Notes: a model not told the origin generated them from the letters alone. Positions 7,706-15,497 are shown, counted from the first letter of the stretch. The stretch is DNA of 64,000 nt from Zhihengliuella sp. (GCF_031178195.1 NZ_JAPSJL010000001.1:327275-391274), one strand, 5' to 3'. Translations and numbers: made by a program.

Positions 7706-8587
7706 ATGTTCCTTCACAAGCAGGCCCTTCAGTACAAGTCCACTCCCGAGAAGCCGGACGCCGTCTACGCCCGGAAGCTGCAGGAGGTGATCGGCGGCCA
7801 GTACGGCGAGATCACGGTCGCCATGCAGTACAGCTTCCAGGCGTGGAACACGCACATCCCCGGCAAGTACCGCGATCTGCTCTTCTCCACGGCCGCCGAG
7901 GAGTTCGGCCACGTGGAGATGCTCGCGACCATGGTCGCCCAGCTGCTCGAGAAGGCCCCCGTGGGGGCGACGGAGGAGGCCGTTCAGGACGATCCCGCCG
8001 TGGCGGCCGTCATCGGCGGGACCGACGTGCAGCAGGCCATCGTGGCCGGTGCCGGCGCACGTCCCGTGGACAGCAACGGCAATCCGTGGAGCGCCGCCTA
8101 CGTGACGGCCAGCGGCAACCTGCTCGCGGACTTCACCTCGAACGTGAACGCCGAGATGCAGGGCCGCCTGCAGGTGGCGCGGCTCTACCACATGACGGAC
8201 GACCCCGGGGTCCGGGACATGCTGGCGTTCCTGCTCGCCCGGGACACCATGCACCAGAACCAGTGGCTCGCCGCGGCCCGGGAACTGCAGGAGGAGTCGA
8301 AGGAGAACCTGCCGGTGCCGAGCAACCTGCCGCAGAGCAAGGAGCATCAGGAGTACTCGTACCAGGCCATCAACTTCTCCGACGGCGAGCAGATGGCCGA
8401 CGGTTCGTGGGCCCGCGGCACCGCCCCCGACCAGCTCGGGGAGTTCACCTACGTCCCGACGCCGATGGACGGCACGCCCATGCCGCCACCCACGCACCCG
8501 GACGCCCGCTTCTTCGGCACCACCGGCGTCCCCAACGTCGCCGAGCAGGCGGCAGCCACGGCCCAGGACAAGCTCAAGCGCGAGTAG
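7706..8587 (+). CDS. Manganese catalase
   Basis: A 293-residue non-haem catalase that disproportionates H2O2 at a dimanganese centre in the cytosol. The ferritin-like four-helix core supplies the ligands: glutamate in the first helix (QYGEITVAMQYSFQAW), EEFGHVEM, then NVNAEMQGRLQVARL and ARDTMHQNQW. The C-terminal tail with SYQAINFSDGEQ and VPTPMDGTPMPPP is typical of Mn-catalases of the KatN/CotJC group. ATG 7706 has a clear SD (GAGGAG). Its neighbours are a stress protein upstream and a Rieske protein downstream, convergent. Confidence 0.95.
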   Translation: MFLHKQALQYKSTPEKPDAVYARKLQEVIGGQYGEITVAMQYSFQAWNTHIPGKYRDLLFSTAAEEFGHVEMLATMVAQLLEKAPVGATEEAVQDDPAVAAVIGGTDVQQAIVAGAGARPVDSNGNPWSAAYVTASGNLLADFTSNVNAEMQGRLQVARLYHMTDDPGVRDMLAFLLARDTMHQNQWLAAARELQEESKENLPVPSNLPQSKEHQEYSYQAINFSDGEQMADGSWARGTAPDQLGEFTYVPTPMDGTPMPPPTHPDARFFGTTGVPNVAEQAAATAQDKLKRE

Positions 8588-8654
8588 CCACGGCCGGCAC
8601 CGGCGGCACGGGTCGACGTTCAGGCCCGCAACGCCACGACCGAAACAGACAGGC

Positions 8655-8790
8655 GGGGCCCCCGCCCCCCGCCCGGGGGCCCCCCGGGAGGCGCGGGGTG
8701 TGCCCGCAGCGCGGGGTTTTACTTCCCCCCCCCAACCCCCCCCCCCCACCCCCCCGGGGGCCCCCCCGCCCCCCCCCGGGCCCGCCGCTC
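8655..8790. other. Extreme G/C homopolymer tract, non-coding
   Basis: Between the catalase stop and the Rieske gene stop there is no credible gene (8588-8899). This part is a run of G-only and C-only blocks (C stretches of 7-12) with nested palindromes such as CCCGGGGGCCCCCCGGG. Such tracts are rare even in high-GC genomes and are prone to miscalled length. It may be a consensus or assembly artefact, or a real structural spacer. Confidence 0.7.
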
Positions 8791-8792
8791 TG

Positions 8793-8900
8793 TCTGCGCT
8801 GTGTCTCCGCTCTGCGCTGGGTCACCGATCTGCGCTGTGTCTCCGCTCTGCGCTGGGTCACCGATCTGCGCTGTGTCTTCGATCTACGCCGGTCTCCGCT
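8793..8900. repeat. 18-bp alternating tandem repeat
   Basis: Five 18-bp units beginning TCTGCGCTG alternate between two versions: TCTGCGCTGTGTCTCCGC and TCTGCGCTGGGTCACCGA. They start at 8793, 8811, 8829, 8847 and 8865, with a decayed sixth unit at 8883. Units are adjacent with no spacers, so this is not a CRISPR array. Confidence 0.88.
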
Positions 8901-9739
8901 CAGGCGGGACGGAGCCGGACGTGGCCGTCGGAGACCATCAGCTCGTAGCGGGGCTGAGGGATGCTGGCGGGACCGGTGTCGACCGCCCCGGAGCCCAGGT
9001 CGAACGCGCTCCCGTGCCACGGGCAGACGATGCACCCGTCCCGCACCTCTCCCTCGGCGAGCGGGCCGCCCAGGTGCGAGCACGTGTTGTGCAGCGCCCG
9101 GATCCGCTCCCCGGTCCGCAGGACCATGACCGGTTCCCCGTCGACGTCGACGACGGCCGGCGTGCCGTCGTCGAAATCGTCGATCCGGCCGACCTCGACC
9201 CAGTGCTCCGTGGGCTCCGGCGCGCCGGCGCGGTTCACGCCCACACCCTGGGCGTAGGACAGGTGGCCGCCGAGGAACCCGGAGGCGCTGACCACGCCGA
9301 GCCCTGCGAAGGACAGGCACCGGCCGAGTCCGCGGTGGCCGGCGCGGCGGCTGAGCAGCGAGGCGAGGTACAGCACGCTGGCCACGGAGTTGGCGGCCGC
9401 GTGGACGAAGCCGACACGGCGCTCCGCCCCCTGCGTGTAGGACCAGTCGTGCAGGCCCGTGGCCGCCGCCGGGACGGTGCCGAGCAGGCCGGTCGCGACG
9501 GCGGTGTCCGCCGCCTCGTCCTGGCCGCAGACATCCAGGACCGCGGCCATGCCGTAGGCCCCGAGCGGGACGGCGATGAGCGCCGGGTGCAGGGGGTGGC
9601 CCAGGTGCTTGCCGCCGAGCAGGTTGCGGATCGGCGGCGGGGACAGCACCGCGCTGACGCTGGACGCGAGGGGCCCGGCCACCCGGTCGAGGTCCCTCCA
9701 CTTCTCCAGTCGGGACAGAAGGGGTTCGAGGTAGTTCAC
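8900..9739 (-). CDS. DUF2231 membrane domain fused to Rieske [2Fe-2S] domain
   Basis: A 279-residue fusion protein. Residues about 40-165 form a DUF2231-type membrane module (GHPLHPALIAVPLGAYGMAA, then several hydrophobic helices with His residues). Residues about 178-275 form a Rieske ferredoxin domain with both ligand boxes, CSHLGGPL and CPWHGSAF, which bind a [2Fe-2S] cluster through two Cys and two His. It is predicted to transfer electrons at the cytoplasmic membrane; DUF2231 helices may hold haem or metal. The start is GTG 9739, with the SD AAGGAAGG. No oxygenase large subunit is nearby. Confidence 0.88.
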   Translation of the reverse strand: MNYLEPLLSRLEKWRDLDRVAGPLASSVSAVLSPPPIRNLLGGKHLGHPLHPALIAVPLGAYGMAAVLDVCGQDEAADTAVATGLLGTVPAAATGLHDWSYTQGAERRVGFVHAAANSVASVLYLASLLSRRAGHRGLGRCLSFAGLGVVSASGFLGGHLSYAQGVGVNRAGAPEPTEHWVEVGRIDDFDDGTPAVVDVDGEPVMVLRTGERIRALHNTCSHLGGPLAEGEVRDGCIVCPWHGSAFDLGSGAVDTGPASIPQPRYELMVSDGHVRLRPA

Positions 9740-9884
9740 GTCGGCCTTCCTTTCTCGCAGCTGGTCGGCCCGTTCAGCGGGCGTCTGGTGCGAGCTTCGC
9801 CCGTCCGGTCCGGAAACGCAATGGTTCCGCGCCCGCGGTCAGCGACGGTACAGCGCTCCTGCAGCTGATCCCCAGCTCAGCCGC

Positions 9885-11192
9885 TCAGCCCGCGCCCAGC
9901 ACCAGCTGGGCGATGAGGACGGAACCGAGGAACGTCCCGGTCAGGACCAGTAGGCCGACGGGCACGATGCGCCAGCCGACGCTGCCGAGGACGCGCGCGT
10001 CCCGCCCCAGGCCGAGCCCGGCGAGCACGAGCACCGGAGTGGTCATCGGCAGGAAGTCGATGGGCTCCGCCAGCGCCAGCACGCCGCCGGCGATCGGCGA
10101 CCACGGCAGGGTGGCCAGCATGGCCAGCGTCATGGTCACCACGAGCGAGGAGATCCGCAGGTACCGATGCGCCAGCATGCCGACGACCACGAAGGCGACG
10201 ATCATGCCCACGCCGGGGAGCACGTCGAGCGAGACGCCGCCGCCGGCGGCCCAGACGGCTACCAGCATCAGCACGGCGGTCAGGCCCAGCAGGGACCAGT
10301 CCGACGCCGCCTTTCGCGGTGCGGCCTCCTTCTTCGGCACCACCTTCGCCTCGGGCAGGACCGTATCTGCCTCCTGCTTATCGGCGCGGCCCCGCGTGAG
10401 GAAGCGGTAGAACCGGTCGGCCAGCGGCAGGGCCACGTAGACGCCCATGTAGAGGCCCAGCGCGGAGCTGAGCAGGTTGCTGAGGGCCGCCAGGGCGAGG
10501 ATGTCGCCCTGCATGGCCGGGAACTGGGCGGCGACCGCGTTCGAGGCGGCGGCCATCATGGAGCCGGAGCCGACGCCGGACCCCATGGCCAGCGCCAGCG
10601 GATCGAACCAGCCGGCCCCGGCGAGGATCGAGGCCAGCAGGCCGACCCAGAGGGCGCCGAACACGGTGCCGAAGACGTACATGGCGAGCACGCCCCGGGT
10701 CTCCGCGGAGTCGACGCCGTAGCGCTCGCCCGTCATGGCGAACGCGCCCTCGCGGGCGATCGAGAAGGTCGCTCCGATCGACGCGCGGCCCATGCCGAGC
10801 AGGACCGCGATCGGCATCGCCACGACGATGGTGAAGAGGTTGCCGATCTCCTGGATGATCAGGGCCGGACCCGCCTGGAGCAGGACGGAGATGTTCTCGC
10901 CGACGAGGAACGCCAGCCGGGTCACCAGGAGCAGGACGCCGACCTGCATGGCGGCCGACGCCACACGCTGCGTGTGCTCCGGGAAGGGCTTGAGCCGCTG
11001 CAGGCTGACGGCGGCTCCGAGCAGGAGGCCCCAGATGAGCGGGAGGAGCGTCAGCGTGCCGATCCCGATGCCGATCTCGTGGGTGCCGATCAGCTCGGCC
11101 GCGATCGTCACCGCCCCGCCCACGAGCACCAGCGGGATCCAGAGCCGGGCCCCGGTCCTCGACGCCGCGTGCGTCGTCGCGCCGGCGGTCAT
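9885..11192 (-). CDS. DUF3100 family membrane protein (putative transporter)
   Basis: A 435-residue polytopic membrane protein with roughly ten to twelve hydrophobic segments and a hydrophilic loop near residues 235-265 (RADKQEADTVLPEAKVVPKK). I assign it to DUF3100, a family whose genes are regularly paired with M20 amidohydrolases. GSGVGSGSMMAAASNAVAAQ resembles re-entrant substrate loops of transporters. The start is ATG 11192, overlapping the M20 stop by 4 bp (ATGA), so it is translated from the same mRNA. Inference: it imports the amide or peptide that the M20 enzyme cleaves. Confidence 0.82.
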   Translation of the reverse strand: MTAGATTHAASRTGARLWIPLVLVGGAVTIAAELIGTHEIGIGIGTLTLLPLIWGLLLGAAVSLQRLKPFPEHTQRVASAAMQVGVLLLVTRLAFLVGENISVLLQAGPALIIQEIGNLFTIVVAMPIAVLLGMGRASIGATFSIAREGAFAMTGERYGVDSAETRGVLAMYVFGTVFGALWVGLLASILAGAGWFDPLALAMGSGVGSGSMMAAASNAVAAQFPAMQGDILALAALSNLLSSALGLYMGVYVALPLADRFYRFLTRGRADKQEADTVLPEAKVVPKKEAAPRKAASDWSLLGLTAVLMLVAVWAAGGGVSLDVLPGVGMIVAFVVVGMLAHRYLRISSLVVTMTLAMLATLPWSPIAGGVLALAEPIDFLPMTTPVLVLAGLGLGRDARVLGSVGWRIVPVGLLVLTGTFLGSVLIAQLVLGAG

Positions 11193-12409
11193 GCCCGGGC
11201 CTCGCTGCCGGACGCGACGGCGAGTGCCGCGTAGGGGGCGCGCTCGGCCTGCTCGGCGAGCAGCCCGCGCCGCACCGAGGGATCGGAGGCGACGTCGGCG
11301 ATGGCCCGCGCCATGGCGATCGCGCCGTCGATCGCGGCGTCGTCGCCGCCCGGTGCGACGGCGTCGTCCGCGAACGCCCGGGTGTGCGGCGGGTTGCCGC
11401 TCCCCTTGACGTCGATCATCGGGTGGATGGAGGGCAGGTACTGGGAGACATTGCCCATGTCCGTGGAGCCGCCGGTCATGCCGCTGGCGTCCTGGACGGT
11501 GCGCCCGAGCCCGCGGACCGCGTCGGCGAACGGCCGGGCCAGCCGCGTGTCCTGGAGCAGCGGCGCGTACTCGGGCTCCGTCTCCTCGAACTCGACGGTG
11601 CAACCCGTCGCGAGCGCGCCGGCCTCGAAGCAGGCGCGGACGCGACCGCGGAGGTCGTGCAGCCGCTCGAGGTCGAACTCGCGCACCTCGAAGTCCACGA
11701 TGGTCCGCTCCGGGATGATGTTGGTGGCCTGACCGCCGTCGCGCACGAAGAGTCCCACGCGGGCGGTGGCGGGCAGCTGCTGCCGGAGGAGGCCGACGGC
11801 GACCTGCGCGACGACGGCGGCGTCGCCGGCGTTGACGCCGTCGGTCGGCGCGGCCGCCGCGTGCGCGGCCCGGCCGGAGAACGTCGCCGCGAACCGGGAG
11901 ACCCCCTGCGTGTACGTCGTGGCCGGGTCCGCGTCGGCCGTGCCCGGGTGGACCATGAGCGCCACCGTGTGGTGGTCGAAGCATCCCCGCTCCAGCATGA
12001 GGACCTTTCCGCCGCCGTGCTCCTCGGCCGGGCAGCCCACCACCTCGACGGTCAGGCCGAGCTCGTCCGCGACGGCCGCCAATCCGATCGCGGCGCCGAC
12101 GGCCGCGGCGGCGATGATGTTGTGGCCGCAGGCGTGGCCGATCTCCGGCAGGGCGTCGTACTCCGCGCACACCCCGACCACGAAGTCGCCGCTGCCGAAG
12201 CGGGCGGTGAAGGCCGTGGGCAGGTCTGCCACGCCCTCGGTCACCTCGAAGCCGGCGCGCGCGAGCTCGTCGCGAACGCGTGCGGCCGCGCGGTGCTCGG
12301 CGAAGGACGGTTCGGCGTAGCCGTGGATGTCGCGACTGAGGGAGACGAGGCGGGCGCGGGAGTCGCGGATCGCTCCGTCCAGGCGGTCGCGGAGGGCTTC
12401 GGAAGTCAT
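11189..12409 (-). CDS. M20 family metallo-amidohydrolase
   Basis: A 406-residue M20 peptidase/amidohydrolase of the AbgB/HipO-like branch (aminobenzoyl-glutamate, indole-amino-acid or similar amides). The di-zinc site is readable: CAEYDALPEIGHACGHN (Asp and His ligands), the catalytic and ligand pair in CPAEEHGGGK, VHPG, and the late GGSTDMGNVS with HTRAF. A dimerisation lid lies between about residues 175 and 290. ATG 12409 is preferred over ATG 12418, because AGGAG is nine bases before 12409 but abuts 12418. It is the first gene of a coupled operon with DUF3100 and diverges from a Lrp-type regulator. Confidence 0.88.
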   Translation of the reverse strand: MTSEALRDRLDGAIRDSRARLVSLSRDIHGYAEPSFAEHRAAARVRDELARAGFEVTEGVADLPTAFTARFGSGDFVVGVCAEYDALPEIGHACGHNIIAAAAVGAAIGLAAVADELGLTVEVVGCPAEEHGGGKVLMLERGCFDHHTVALMVHPGTADADPATTYTQGVSRFAATFSGRAAHAAAAPTDGVNAGDAAVVAQVAVGLLRQQLPATARVGLFVRDGGQATNIIPERTIVDFEVREFDLERLHDLRGRVRACFEAGALATGCTVEFEETEPEYAPLLQDTRLARPFADAVRGLGRTVQDASGMTGGSTDMGNVSQYLPSIHPMIDVKGSGNPPHTRAFADDAVAPGGDDAAIDGAIAMARAIADVASDPSVRRGLLAEQAERAPYAALAVASGSEARA

Positions 12410-12480
12410 GGGGGACATCTCCTGGGAAGGTGATACGAGTCACCCCGAGCGTACGAAGGGTTGTACTCGAGACCGCTGTA

Positions 12481-13596
12481 ATGCACGATCTCATCATGAA
12501 CGATGACTCTCTGCACGATTCCGTCACTGCGGGGGCCCTGCGGGGCGGACCGGGCGCGGCGACGCGCTCCGCGCGGGACGCTCACGGCAGGGACGCCGTC
12601 GTGCTCGACGAGGACGACCTGCGGCTGGTCCATGCGCTGCAGATCGCTCCGCGGGCGAGCTGGGCCGAGCTCGGCCGACTCCTGGGCATGGCCCCGTCCA
12701 CGGCCGCGCGCCGGTGGGCGCGCCTCGAGGAATCCGGCGCGGCCTGGGTCTCGTGCCAGCCGATCGACGACCCGGGCTCGTCCATCGCGGTACTGGAGGT
12801 CAGCTGCCGGGCGGGGTCGGCACTGGCCGCCGCCACGACCCTCGCCGCCGACTCGGCGGCGATGACGATCGACATCACGTCCGGATCCCGAGACCTCCTG
12901 GTCACCGTCACGCGGCCGGACCAGCTCACGCTCAGCGACTACCTGCTGGAGCGGGTCGGCCGGATCCCCGACGTCGAGTCGGTGCGCAGCCACGTCGTCG
13001 CCCGGGTCTACACGGACGCGAGCCGGTGGAGGCTGCGGAGCCTCTCCAAGCGCCAGGAGGAGGCGGTCGGCGCCGTGGCCGCGTCGGGCACCCGGCACGG
13101 CCCGGCCAGCCCGTTGGACCGGCGCCTCGTGGAGCTGCTCTCCACGGACGGGCGGCGACCGGTGGCGGACCTGGCGGAGCAGCTGGACGTCTCGGAGAGC
13201 ACGGTGCGCCGACGCCTGCAGGCGCTCTCGGCAGCGGGATCGCTGCGGCTGCGCTGCGAGGTCGCGCGCGATCTCACCGAGTGGCGGGTCCTCGAGTGGT
13301 TCTTCCTGCGCGTCCCGCCGGACCGGATGGACGAGGCCGGACAGGTCCTGGCCGGGATCCCCGAACTGCGGACCGCCCTGTCGATCGCGGGACCGACGAA
13401 CCTGATCGCCGCCGCGTGGCTGCGCACCGTGACGGACGGGCAGCGCCTGGAGGCACGGCTGCGGCAGCAGATGCCGTGGCTCGAGTTCGTCGACCGCAGC
13501 GTGGTGCTCCGGCCCGTGAAACTCGTGGGCCGGCTCCTCGATCCGCGCGGATTCGCCGTCGGGACCGTGCCGCTCGTGGCCGACCGGCAGGCCTGA
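12481..13596 (+). CDS. Lrp/AsnC-type transcriptional regulator with two HTH domains
   Basis: About 371 residues. The first AsnC-type winged HTH is at about 42-88 (LDEDDLRLVHALQIAP..., SWAELGRLLGMAPSTAARR) and a second at about 212-257 (LDRRLVELLSTDGRRPVADL..., SESTVRRR). Each is followed by a RAM/AsnC ligand-binding-like segment. Duplicated Lrp proteins of this layout are common in actinobacteria. It is divergent from the M20-DUF3100 operon and most likely its regulator. The start is uncertain: ATG 12481, ATG 12496 and GTG 12430 are all in frame without a convincing SD. I report 12481. Confidence 0.85.
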   Translation: MHDLIMNDDSLHDSVTAGALRGGPGAATRSARDAHGRDAVVLDEDDLRLVHALQIAPRASWAELGRLLGMAPSTAARRWARLEESGAAWVSCQPIDDPGSSIAVLEVSCRAGSALAAATTLAADSAAMTIDITSGSRDLLVTVTRPDQLTLSDYLLERVGRIPDVESVRSHVVARVYTDASRWRLRSLSKRQEEAVGAVAASGTRHGPASPLDRRLVELLSTDGRRPVADLAEQLDVSESTVRRRLQALSAAGSLRLRCEVARDLTEWRVLEWFFLRVPPDRMDEAGQVLAGIPELRTALSIAGPTNLIAAAWLRTVTDGQRLEARLRQQMPWLEFVDRSVVLRPVKLVGRLLDPRGFAVGTVPLVADRQA

Positions 13597-13689
13597 GCCA
13601 CCGGACCAGACGACGGCGCCGCACGGTGAGCGCTGGAGCCTCGGAGCCCCCAGCGCCAGCGGTGACAGCGGTGGCGGGTCCGTTAACGA

Positions 13690-13728
13690 CTTCGGGCGGG
13701 ACACCACTCGCTGGTGTCCCGCCCGAAG
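13690..13728. terminator. Terminator, originally serving tRNA-Ser, now separated from it by an IS
   Basis: A perfect 17-bp stem (CTTCGGGCGGGACACCA paired with TGGTGTCCCGCCCGAAG) with a five-base loop. It also ends the regulator transcript from the left. Before the insertion it lay a few bases past the tRNA 3' end. Confidence 0.8.
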
Positions 13729-13732
13729 ACTT

Positions 13733-13747
13733 CGGCGGAGGATGGGG
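13733..13747. repeat. 15-bp target-site duplication, left copy
   Basis: CGGCGGAGGATGGGG, identical to 15175-15189. The right copy forms the last 12 nt of tRNA-Ser (minus strand) and three flanking bases; this left copy is the displaced original end. Confidence 0.85.
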
Positions 13748-13878
13748 TGTCTAGTCTCAGAACATAGTTGACACTCTCTGGCGCGGGCACCCCCGGTGAT
13801 ACTTGACAGGTGTCTCGGGACATCCTTGACGGTCCGACGGGAGTGATAGTTGACACCTGTCTCGGGACATCGTTGACA
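13748..13878. repeat. Left IS end with reiterated transposase-site-like motifs
   Basis: The terminal repeat (13748-13773) is followed by two spaced copies of a 34-bp motif that starts GTGATA, passes through TGTCTCGGGACATC and ends TTGAC. They start at 13796 and 13843, exactly 47 bp apart. They probably act as multiple transposase-binding sites upstream of the gene. Confidence 0.75.
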
Positions 13879-13898
13879 CCTGCGGCGTTGAGCCGGGC

Positions 13899-15066
13899 AT
13901 GGGAAAGCAGAAGAACCTCGTCATCGTCCGCTCCGTGCTCGAGCAGGGCCTGAGCGTCACCGCGGCCGCCACGAAGTACGGCGTGAGCCGCCAATGGATC
14001 TACGCGCTCCTGGCCGAGTACCGAACCGGCGGCGCCGAGGCCCTCGAACCGGCCTCCCGCGCGCCCCACCGCCGCCCGATCACCACCCCGGAACCGGTCC
14101 GGCAACGCATCCTCGAGCTGCGCCGGCAACTCCACGACCAGGGAGCCGACGCCGGCGCCGAGACCATCGCCTGGCACCTCGAGCGCGAAGGGGATGCCCC
14201 CGCCCTCCCGGGCGACGATCCACCGGATCCTCCGCACGGCCGGGCTCGTCGCCCCGGAACCGCGCAAGCGCCCAAAATCCTCCCTGCACCGCTTCGAGGC
14301 CGCCGTGCCGAACGAGACCTGGCAAGCCGACATCACCCACTGGCCACTGGAGAACGGCGCCGCCGCAGACATCCTGGACTTCCTCGATGACCACTCCCGC
14401 TACCTGCTGCACCTGCAGGCCTACCGCCCCTGCACCGGAGCCGACGTCGTGGAGGCCATGAACGCCCTGATCAAACGCTACGGAGCCCCTGCCTCGACAC
14501 TGACCGACAACGGCATGGTCTTCACCTCCCGCTTCGCCTCCCGTCCCGGCGCCAGGAACGGATTCGAGACGCTCCTGGCGACCCACCGCATCCAGCAGAA
14601 GAACGGCTCCCCGGGCCACCCGCAGACCCAGGGCAAGATCGAACGCTTCCATCAGACCCTCAAACGCTGGCTCGTCCGCCGCCCGCTCGCACCCGACCTG
14701 CCCGCCCTGCAAGCCCAGCTCGACGAATTCAGGCACTGGTACAACCACGACCGTCCCCACCGGGCCACCGGCCGCCGCACCCCGGCAACCGCCTACGCAG
14801 CCCTACCCAAAGCCGTCCCCGAGAGCACGCCCGAGCAGGGATACCGCACCCGCACAGACCGCATCGATGCCAACGGCAAAGTCAGCATCCGCTACGCCGG
14901 CCAGCTCCGCCACCTCGGCATCGGACGCGCCCACCGCGGCGCCCCCGTCCTGCTCCTGATCCACGACGACCGCGTCACCACGACCCACTCCGGAACCGGA
15001 AAGATCATCGCCGAGCACCGCATCGACCCCACCCGCGACTACCAGCCGAAACTCCGCCCGGACTGA
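13899..15066 (+). pseudogene. IS481-family transposase, interrupted by +1 frameshift
   Basis: The N-terminal HTH part (MGKQKNLVIVRSVLEQGLSV, then YGVSRQWIYALL) is in one frame up to about 14190. The catalytic rve/DDE part continues in another frame from about 14194. Removing one G from the GGGG run at 14190-14193 would join EREG to MPPPSRATIHRIL and give one 388-residue protein. The DDE triad is intact: WQADIT, TDNGMVF, GKIERFHQ. IS481 transposases are normally single-frame, so this is either an inactivating indel, a base-call error or slippage. The start is ATG 13899. Confidence 0.85.
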
Positions 15067-15089
15067 ACCCGCACCCAGGCACGAAAAAA

Positions 15090-15125
15090 GGAGGTCCTCC
15101 GAACCCATAGGTTCGGAGGACCTCC
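15090..15125 (-). terminator. Strong intrinsic terminator inside the IS right end
   Basis: A perfect 16-bp stem (GGAGGTCCTCCGAACC with its complement) over a CATA loop. On the minus strand it is followed by six T residues, a textbook terminator facing transcripts that enter from tRNA-Ser. On the plus strand it ends the transposase mRNA without a T-run. Confidence 0.88.
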
Positions 15126-15174
15126 TGTCAACGATGTGCTGAGACATCTGTCAACGATGTCCCGACACATCACA
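15126..15174. repeat. Right IS end: inner and terminal repeat copies
   Basis: The terminal inverted repeat occupies 15149-15174. A second copy of its core (TGTCAACGATGTGCTGAGACA) lies directly inside at 15126-15146. Confidence 0.8.
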
Positions 15175-15177
15175 CGG

Positions 15178-15262
15178 CGGAGGATGGGGGATTTGAACCC
15201 CCGAGGGCGTGAACCCAACACGCGTTCCAGGCGTGCGCCATAGGCCGCTAGGCGAATCCTCC
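15178..15262 (-). tRNA. tRNA-Ser (anticodon GGA)
   Basis: An 85-nt class II tRNA on the minus strand. The acceptor arm GGAGGAT pairs with ATCCTCC and is followed by discriminator G. The anticodon loop CTGGAAC carries GGA, the variable arm is long, and the T loop GTTCAAAT is canonical. No CCA is encoded. Its last 12 nt lie in the IS target duplication, so the insertion left the gene intact. A TAGGCT box at 15321-15326 (minus strand) is the likely -10. Confidence 0.93.
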
Positions 15263-15395
15263 AATGGCACTCGACTCCGATCCCGCGACCACGCCGCAGC
15301 ATCAAAATTGAGCAGGCTCCAGCCTACCCGAGACGCGCCGGAACCGCGAATCCGGCATCTCCTGCAGCGATTTTCCCCGCCCGCCGCCGATCGGC

Positions 15396-15401
15396 TAGAC
15401 T
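15396..15401 (+). promoter_or_regulatory. -10 box of the SRP RNA gene
   Basis: TAGACT ends nine bases before the predicted 5' end of the SRP RNA. It lies back-to-back with the tRNA-Ser promoter. Confidence 0.55.
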
Positions 15402-15409
15402 CATTGATC

Positions 15410-15497
15410 GGCCCCTCATGTGGTGTCATCCTGCTGAACTCCCCCAGGACCGGAAGGTAGCAAGGGTAGGTGGGCTCTGGCAGGTGCATGAGGGGTC
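15410..15497 (+). ncRNA. ffs: Signal recognition particle RNA (4.5S-type)
   Basis: The 5' end GGCCCCTCATG pairs with the 3' end CATGAGGGGTC. The apical part carries the conserved SRP Alu-less hairpin signature (CTGAACTCCCCCAGGACCGG, then AAGGTAGCAAGGG) with the GGAA tetraloop and asymmetric loop that bind Ffh. The T-rich tail (TCTTTACTTTT) follows. Its place directly upstream of dnaX is conserved in actinobacteria. Confidence 0.93.

Larger units (their letters stand above)
13748..15174 (+). mobile_element. IS481-family insertion sequence, 1427 bp
   Basis: The ends are defined by 26-bp imperfect inverted repeats (19 of 26 matching by eye) that begin TGT and end ACA, as in the IS481 family. 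An exact 15-bp target duplication flanks the element on both sides. It contains one transposase gene, interrupted by a frameshift, and a strong hairpin near the right end. It is inserted at the 3' end of tRNA-Ser(GGA). Confidence 0.9.

Noticed and set aside
8793-8900. Possible CRISPR array
   Set aside because: The 18-bp units are directly adjacent, alternate between two versions and have no spacers; no cas genes are present.
9885-12527. A single 880-codon frame that would fuse DUF3100 to an Arg/Pro-rich N-terminus
   Set aside because: The N-terminal part lies in the shadow frame of the M20 gene; the real start is ATG 11192 inside the ATGA overlap.
13733-15189. Genomic island or prophage attachment site at tRNA-Ser
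   Set aside because: The 15-bp repeats bracket a 1.4-kb IS with its own inverted ends and no integrase, so they are a target-site duplication and not att sites.
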